Part shown: piece by piece, positions 47,704 to 51,148 of the stretch
How the letters are laid out: every line of letters begins with the position of its first letter
Position numbering within the stretch: the stretch's first letter is position 1
DNA from: Gammaproteobacteria bacterium
GTDB taxonomy: Bacteria > Pseudomonadota > Gammaproteobacteria > Arenicellales > JAJDZL01
Assembly: GCA_022823625.1 (NCBI GenBank)
Contig: JAJEHQ010000014.1
Location: 1-51,148 of the forward strand
Reading direction: 5' to 3'
Length of the DNA: 51,148 nucleotides
Translations under genes and position numbers: made by a program
The notes under the pieces: generated by a model
Told to the model about the DNA's origin: nothing
Database searches by the model: none
What the model saw: the letters and a program-made list of their open reading frames with translations, nothing else

Positions 47704-48894
47704 ATGTCACTCCATCCTGTCAGGTCAACGGCTGGTGCACTAAACATCCATGATGAAGAGAGTGAGCGTAGTAGTCGACTCCAAGATGAAATTCGTCAAC
47801 TTATCAGAACTTCCGGTATCAATGCCATCTCATTTGCGAAGTTTATGGAAAGTGCACTTTACCATCCTGTGAATGGATACTACACCTCAGCGACACAGGT
47901 ACTAGGCAGGGAAGGTGACTTTACAACTGCACCTGAACTGGGGGGAGTATTTGGTCATTTTCTGTCTGCAAAAATAGCGAGGATATTCAATTCATCATTA
48001 ATTCCTGCGCGAATTTACGAATTTGGTGCCGGTAGTGGAAAACTCTGTGTTCAAGTATTGTCTGAACTCTATCGGCTCGGCTGTGAAATTGAAGACTATG
48101 TGATTTTTGAGATCAGTCCCAGACTAAAACAGATCCAGCAACAGTTTGTAGCCAAGCAAAGCCCTGAAATATCAACGAAGGTTCACTGGTCTGAATTTTC
48201 CGCCGATAAAGGTATGCAGGGTGTCGTAATTGCCAATGAAGTCATTGATGCGATGCCAGTGGAACTCATTCGCTTTGTTGAGGGACGAGTGCATCAAGGA
48301 TATGTCACGGAACTAGGAGATACATTTCAACTCGAATTCAGGACGAATCTCGAAGAGGAGTTTGAACAAACTTCTAATCAGTTCGATTGGCCAACATTTG
48401 AAGGCATCTACACATCAGAAATTCACTGCCGTGCAGAAGCATGGTTAGAGAAGGTTGGAGATTGTTTTGAAGTTGGTTCAATGTTGATTTCCGATTATGG
48501 CTTTCCCCAGCATGAGTACTATCATTCTGATCGAAATCAAGGTACATTGATGTGTCACCGAAGGCATCACAGTTTGCAGGACCCTTTAGAGTTCATAGGG
48601 TGTCAGGACATTACGGCACACGTCAACTTTTCATCCCTCGCTAGAATTGCCGAGACTGTCGGTCTCGAAGTCAATGGATTCACCACACTTGCAGGTTTTA
48701 TTGTTGATACTGGCTTGGAGAGTCTGGACCTTGCATCATTACAAGCATCTGAGCAAATGTCTTTTACACAGCAACTGAATACTCTGACATCTCCGTCAGA
48801 AATGGGTGAATTGTTCAAAGTGATGGAATTGAGTAAGAATATTAAACCGGACCGGTTGGGATTTGAAACGTTTGACCACATGCATCGTCTGTAG
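47704..48894 (+). CDS. MidA/NDUFAF7-type SAM-dependent methyltransferase
   Basis: This 396-residue class I methyltransferase belongs to the family (old DUF185) whose mitochondrial member methylates an arginine of a complex I subunit. Landmarks are SFAKFMESALYHPVNGYY, LGREGDFTTAPELGGVFGHF, the SAM-binding IYEFGAGSGKLCVQVL, VIANEVIDAMPVELI, and LISDYGFPQHEYYH with GTLMCHRRHHSLQDP. Its bacterial substrate is not settled, and there is no nuo gene here. It lies 25 bp before uppP in the same direction. Confidence 0.9.
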   Translation: MSLHPVRSTAGALNIHDEESERSSRLQDEIRQLIRTSGINAISFAKFMESALYHPVNGYYTSATQVLGREGDFTTAPELGGVFGHFLSAKIARIFNSSLIPARIYEFGAGSGKLCVQVLSELYRLGCEIEDYVIFEISPRLKQIQQQFVAKQSPEISTKVHWSEFSADKGMQGVVIANEVIDAMPVELIRFVEGRVHQGYVTELGDTFQLEFRTNLEEEFEQTSNQFDWPTFEGIYTSEIHCRAEAWLEKVGDCFEVGSMLISDYGFPQHEYYHSDRNQGTLMCHRRHHSLQDPLEFIGCQDITAHVNFSSLARIAETVGLEVNGFTTLAGFIVDTGLESLDLASLQASEQMSFTQQLNTLTSPSEMGELFKVMELSKNIKPDRLGFETFDHMHRL

Positions 48895-48918
48895 CATCAA
48901 AATCTGAATTCAAGCAAA

Positions 48919-49716
48919 TTGATGGAACTATTACAATCCAGCGTTCTGGCATTCATTCAGGGAGCAACTGAATTTCTGCCAATATCCAGTTCGGCTCATC
49001 TGATTCTGTTTCCAACTCTGTTCGGATGGCATGATCAGGGACTTGCATTTGACATTGCTGTCCATGTTGGAACACTGTTCGCGTCGCTTGTTTACTTTCG
49101 GGTACAGATCAGTGAGATTGCAGGTGCGTGGTTTATGTCCTTACTGGGACGTGGCACAACAGCAGAATCAAATCTTGGCTGGTTCATTATTGTTGCCAGT
49201 GTGCCGGTTGCAGTTTCGGGGGCTCTCGCATACGATCTGGTAGAAAACGAACTTCGATCTGTGACTGTAATTGGGCTTGCAACTCTTTTGTTTGCATTGT
49301 TGCTCTGGTACGCGGACCACTTTCGACGAGGACAAAGAACACTACGCGAATTGCGTCTAACGGACGCATTGCTCATCGGTTTGGGACAGGCATTGGCGAT
49401 TATTCCCGGAACTTCCAGGTCAGGAATTACGATGACGGTTGCACTGATGCTTGGGTTAAATCGTAAGGAAGCAGCGAGGTTTGCATTCTTGTTGGCAATT
49501 CCCGCTATCGCGATGGCTGGAGGATGGCAGGCCCTGCAACTAATTGTGTCTGATGTCGAGATCAATTGGCTGCAATTTACTATTGCAACGGCAATATCCG
49601 CCGTAGTTGCCTACCTGTGCATACACTACTTCCTTGCATTTATTGAAAAAATTGGCATGCTCCCATTTGTAATCTACAGGGTCTTGCTGGCTTTCTTTAT
49701 CCTGATCATTCTGTAG
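48919..49716 (+). CDS. uppP: Undecaprenyl-diphosphate phosphatase
   Basis: This 265-residue inner-membrane enzyme (BacA family) removes a phosphate from undecaprenyl diphosphate, recycling the lipid carrier of cell-wall synthesis. Active-site motifs are FIQGATEFLPISSSAHLIL (glutamate, serines and histidine) and PGTSRSGITMTVALMLG (serine and arginine), with eight or so hydrophobic segments. It overlaps the convergent cca gene by 11 bases at their 3' ends. Confidence 0.95.
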   Translation: MMELLQSSVLAFIQGATEFLPISSSAHLILFPTLFGWHDQGLAFDIAVHVGTLFASLVYFRVQISEIAGAWFMSLLGRGTTAESNLGWFIIVASVPVAVSGALAYDLVENELRSVTVIGLATLLFALLLWYADHFRRGQRTLRELRLTDALLIGLGQALAIIPGTSRSGITMTVALMLGLNRKEAARFAFLLAIPAIAMAGGWQALQLIVSDVEINWLQFTIATAISAVVAYLCIHYFLAFIEKIGMLPFVIYRVLLAFFILIIL

Positions 49717-50923
49717 CTGAATCATCCTCCAGCAAATTCGATACGCTTCCAATGTAAGCGCGTCGTACTTGATCACGTAGTTCTTCACCTTCGTAGTTTT
49801 TAGCCAAACTTTTTGCATCGACTCGGCGCATCGAGTTTCGGCATTCTCGTAGCAATTCTATGGCTTGACGAACAACGTCCGCATCCTGATGTAGAACGGT
49901 CAGTTGGACGGAGCATGCTTTCAAGAAATCTTCGAATGACTTTTTGTCACGAATTCCGTTCAGTGCCAACAGCATTTCTACGGTATCCGATGCCGGTCTT
50001 TCTCTGACAGTCATGACACGATCAGAGTAGGCTGTAACTTGCTCTGCGAGTGTTCGATAGGATGTCGAAGTCTTTAGACGACGGCAGAATTTTCGAATTG
50101 CGGTTGAATTTTTTGGTTTACCTAGCGATGTCGTGGCGAATTTGTTGATCAGACAGGCGAGCACTGAGAATCGAATTCTGACGTTGTCAGTCAGGTGTGT
50201 AGCCAACTCCAGTTCAAGAAGTGGTTTGTCGGTGTCCGGTCTCAAATCATAAATTTTATTGATCTCGGGGAACAGATTTGCCAGCGCATTACACACTCTC
50301 AGTACTGTAAAAAATACGGCAGGATGATCTTCTGAAAGAGCGTTCAATACCTCCTGTAAGACTCGCTCAGGTACCAGGTAATCGAGTTCTCCGCTATCCG
50401 ACAGTTCGCGCATCAGTTCAAGCGTTGAGTCTTCGACGATAAATCCTCTACTGTGATAGCGCGCAGCAAATCGGGCGACTCGGAGTACTCGAAGTGGATC
50501 TTCTGAGAAATGCACTGAGACATGACGCAGCAAGCCGTTTTCCAAATCTTGTCTGCCACCGAATGGATCAATCAGATTTTCCTCAGTATCTAGCGCCATC
50601 GCGTTGATCGTAAGGTCGCGGCGAAAAAGGTCTTGCTCCAAAGACACTGTGGGGGAGGCGTCTATGTCAAATCCTTTGTAGCCCTTACCCGTTTTTCGTT
50701 CGGTTCTTGCAAGGGCGTACTCTTCGTGCGTTTCGGGATGTAGAAAGACTGGAAAATTTTTCCCGATCGGACGAAATCCAAGCGACAGCATGTTGTCTTC
50801 GGTAGTGCCAACTACGACCCAGTCTTTGTCACTGCGGTCAATATTGAGCAACAGGTCGCGAACTGCACCGCCTACCAGAAAGCAATTCAACTCACTTAGC
50901 TGAATTTTCTGTTTTTCGGGCAT
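49706..50923 (-). CDS. cca: CCA-adding tRNA nucleotidyltransferase with degenerate HD domain
   Basis: This 405-residue class II enzyme builds or repairs the CCA end of tRNA. The nucleotidyltransferase core is clear: CFLVGGAVRD, DKDWVVVG with the two catalytic aspartates (D32, D34), RRDLTINAMA, LIDPFGGRQDLENG and EDPLRVLRVARFAARY. Its length matches the gammaproteobacterial form, which carries a C-terminal HD phosphohydrolase. In that region the motif known from E. coli as RFATLCHDLGKG reads RFSVLACLINKF (251-262), so the HD pair is missing, and other expected histidines are absent. It should keep CCA addition but lose phosphatase/phosphodiesterase activity. Confidence 0.9.
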   Translation of the reverse strand: MPEKQKIQLSELNCFLVGGAVRDLLLNIDRSDKDWVVVGTTEDNMLSLGFRPIGKNFPVFLHPETHEEYALARTERKTGKGYKGFDIDASPTVSLEQDLFRRDLTINAMALDTEENLIDPFGGRQDLENGLLRHVSVHFSEDPLRVLRVARFAARYHSRGFIVEDSTLELMRELSDSGELDYLVPERVLQEVLNALSEDHPAVFFTVLRVCNALANLFPEINKIYDLRPDTDKPLLELELATHLTDNVRIRFSVLACLINKFATTSLGKPKNSTAIRKFCRRLKTSTSYRTLAEQVTAYSDRVMTVRERPASDTVEMLLALNGIRDKKSFEDFLKACSVQLTVLHQDADVVRQAIELLRECRNSMRRVDAKSLAKNYEGEELRDQVRRAYIGSVSNLLEDDSATE

Positions 50924-51073
50924 CTGTTAGAAAGAACTGAAATAGGAGAGAAAAATCATTGGTTGTGGTCAACAGTTAGTGAAATAAAACCTCACTTTCT
51001 TCCAGGTATCACTGCTGTCCCGTTGTTCAGAGAAGAATGTCTTGTATCTAATTGATAGTATTAAAATAAAACC

Positions 51074-51133
51074 CTGTTGGAGGGTGTCCGAGACTTCAGC
51101 GGATGCTGACACATTCCGCCGCCCTCCAAACAG
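51074..51133. repeat. Nested inverted repeats at the right edge, possible structured RNA or element end
   Basis: CTGTTGGAGGG (51074-51084) and CCCTCCAAACAG (51122-51133) can pair with one bulged base. Inside, GCGGA (51099-51103) pairs with TCCGC (51115-51119). The stretch before it is A/T-rich and promoter-like but unproven. The window ends 15 bases later, so its context is lost. I recognise no RNA family. Confidence 0.45.
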
Positions 51134-51148
51134 AGCAGCCATCAATCA

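Overview
The window looks like a gammaproteobacterial chromosome segment, probably from a marine heterotroph. This class-level call rests on the housekeeping genes and their neighbourhoods: tsaD, plsY and folB together, a pteridine reductase of the FolM type, uppP tail-to-tail with cca, hemH followed by an AddB-like/AddA-like helicase-nuclease pair, plus lipA, nadA, degQ-like, rpe and trpE. Gene density is high and no rRNA, tRNA or CRISPR array was found.

Layout. 1-125 holds the C-terminal end of an unrecognised protein. 253-864 is an internally deleted IS1380-like element. 1029-1715 is an FAH-family hydrolase. 1964-11102 is a peptide/opine-type ABC transporter array: one Tat-exported binding protein, then permease-permease-double ATPase twice in a row. 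11503-15022 is an A/T-rich restriction-modification island made of a fused nuclease-methylase and a specificity subunit. The fused gene is broken at a run of nine G, which looks like a phase-variation switch in the OFF state. 15280-16917 is a second, oppositely oriented peptide-binding protein that probably belongs with the transporters. 17109-21716 holds a membrane-anchored cupredoxin-like protein, a NorQ/CbbQ AAA+ ATPase, a NorD/CbbO VWA protein, and a secreted cyanophycinase-like protein that seems to have lost its catalytic serine. 21732-27523 (minus strand) is a sulfatase and a complete Aap-type general amino acid ABC transporter.

The right half is mostly housekeeping. It contains lipoyl synthase, a secreted nickel superoxide dismutase, quinolinate synthase, ferrochelatase, the two-subunit helicase-nuclease, a Do-family periplasmic protease, ribulose-phosphate epimerase and anthranilate synthase I. 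A bacterial voltage-gated channel is coupled to trpE. Then come TsaD, PlsY, FolB, pteridine reductase, a DUF4143 ATPase behind a large palindrome (probably acquired), a MidA-like methyltransferase, UppP, and a CCA-adding enzyme whose HD phosphohydrolase site appears to be lost.

Together the genes describe an organism that scavenges peptides, amino acids and sulfate esters, handles superoxide outside the cytoplasm, and carries a switchable defence locus. The most notable points are the poly-G switch in the fused R-M gene, the NorQ/NorD pair without an obvious client next to a pseudo-cyanophycinase, the unusual channel filter, and the palindrome before the DUF4143 gene. All family assignments come from reading motifs; no database search was run.
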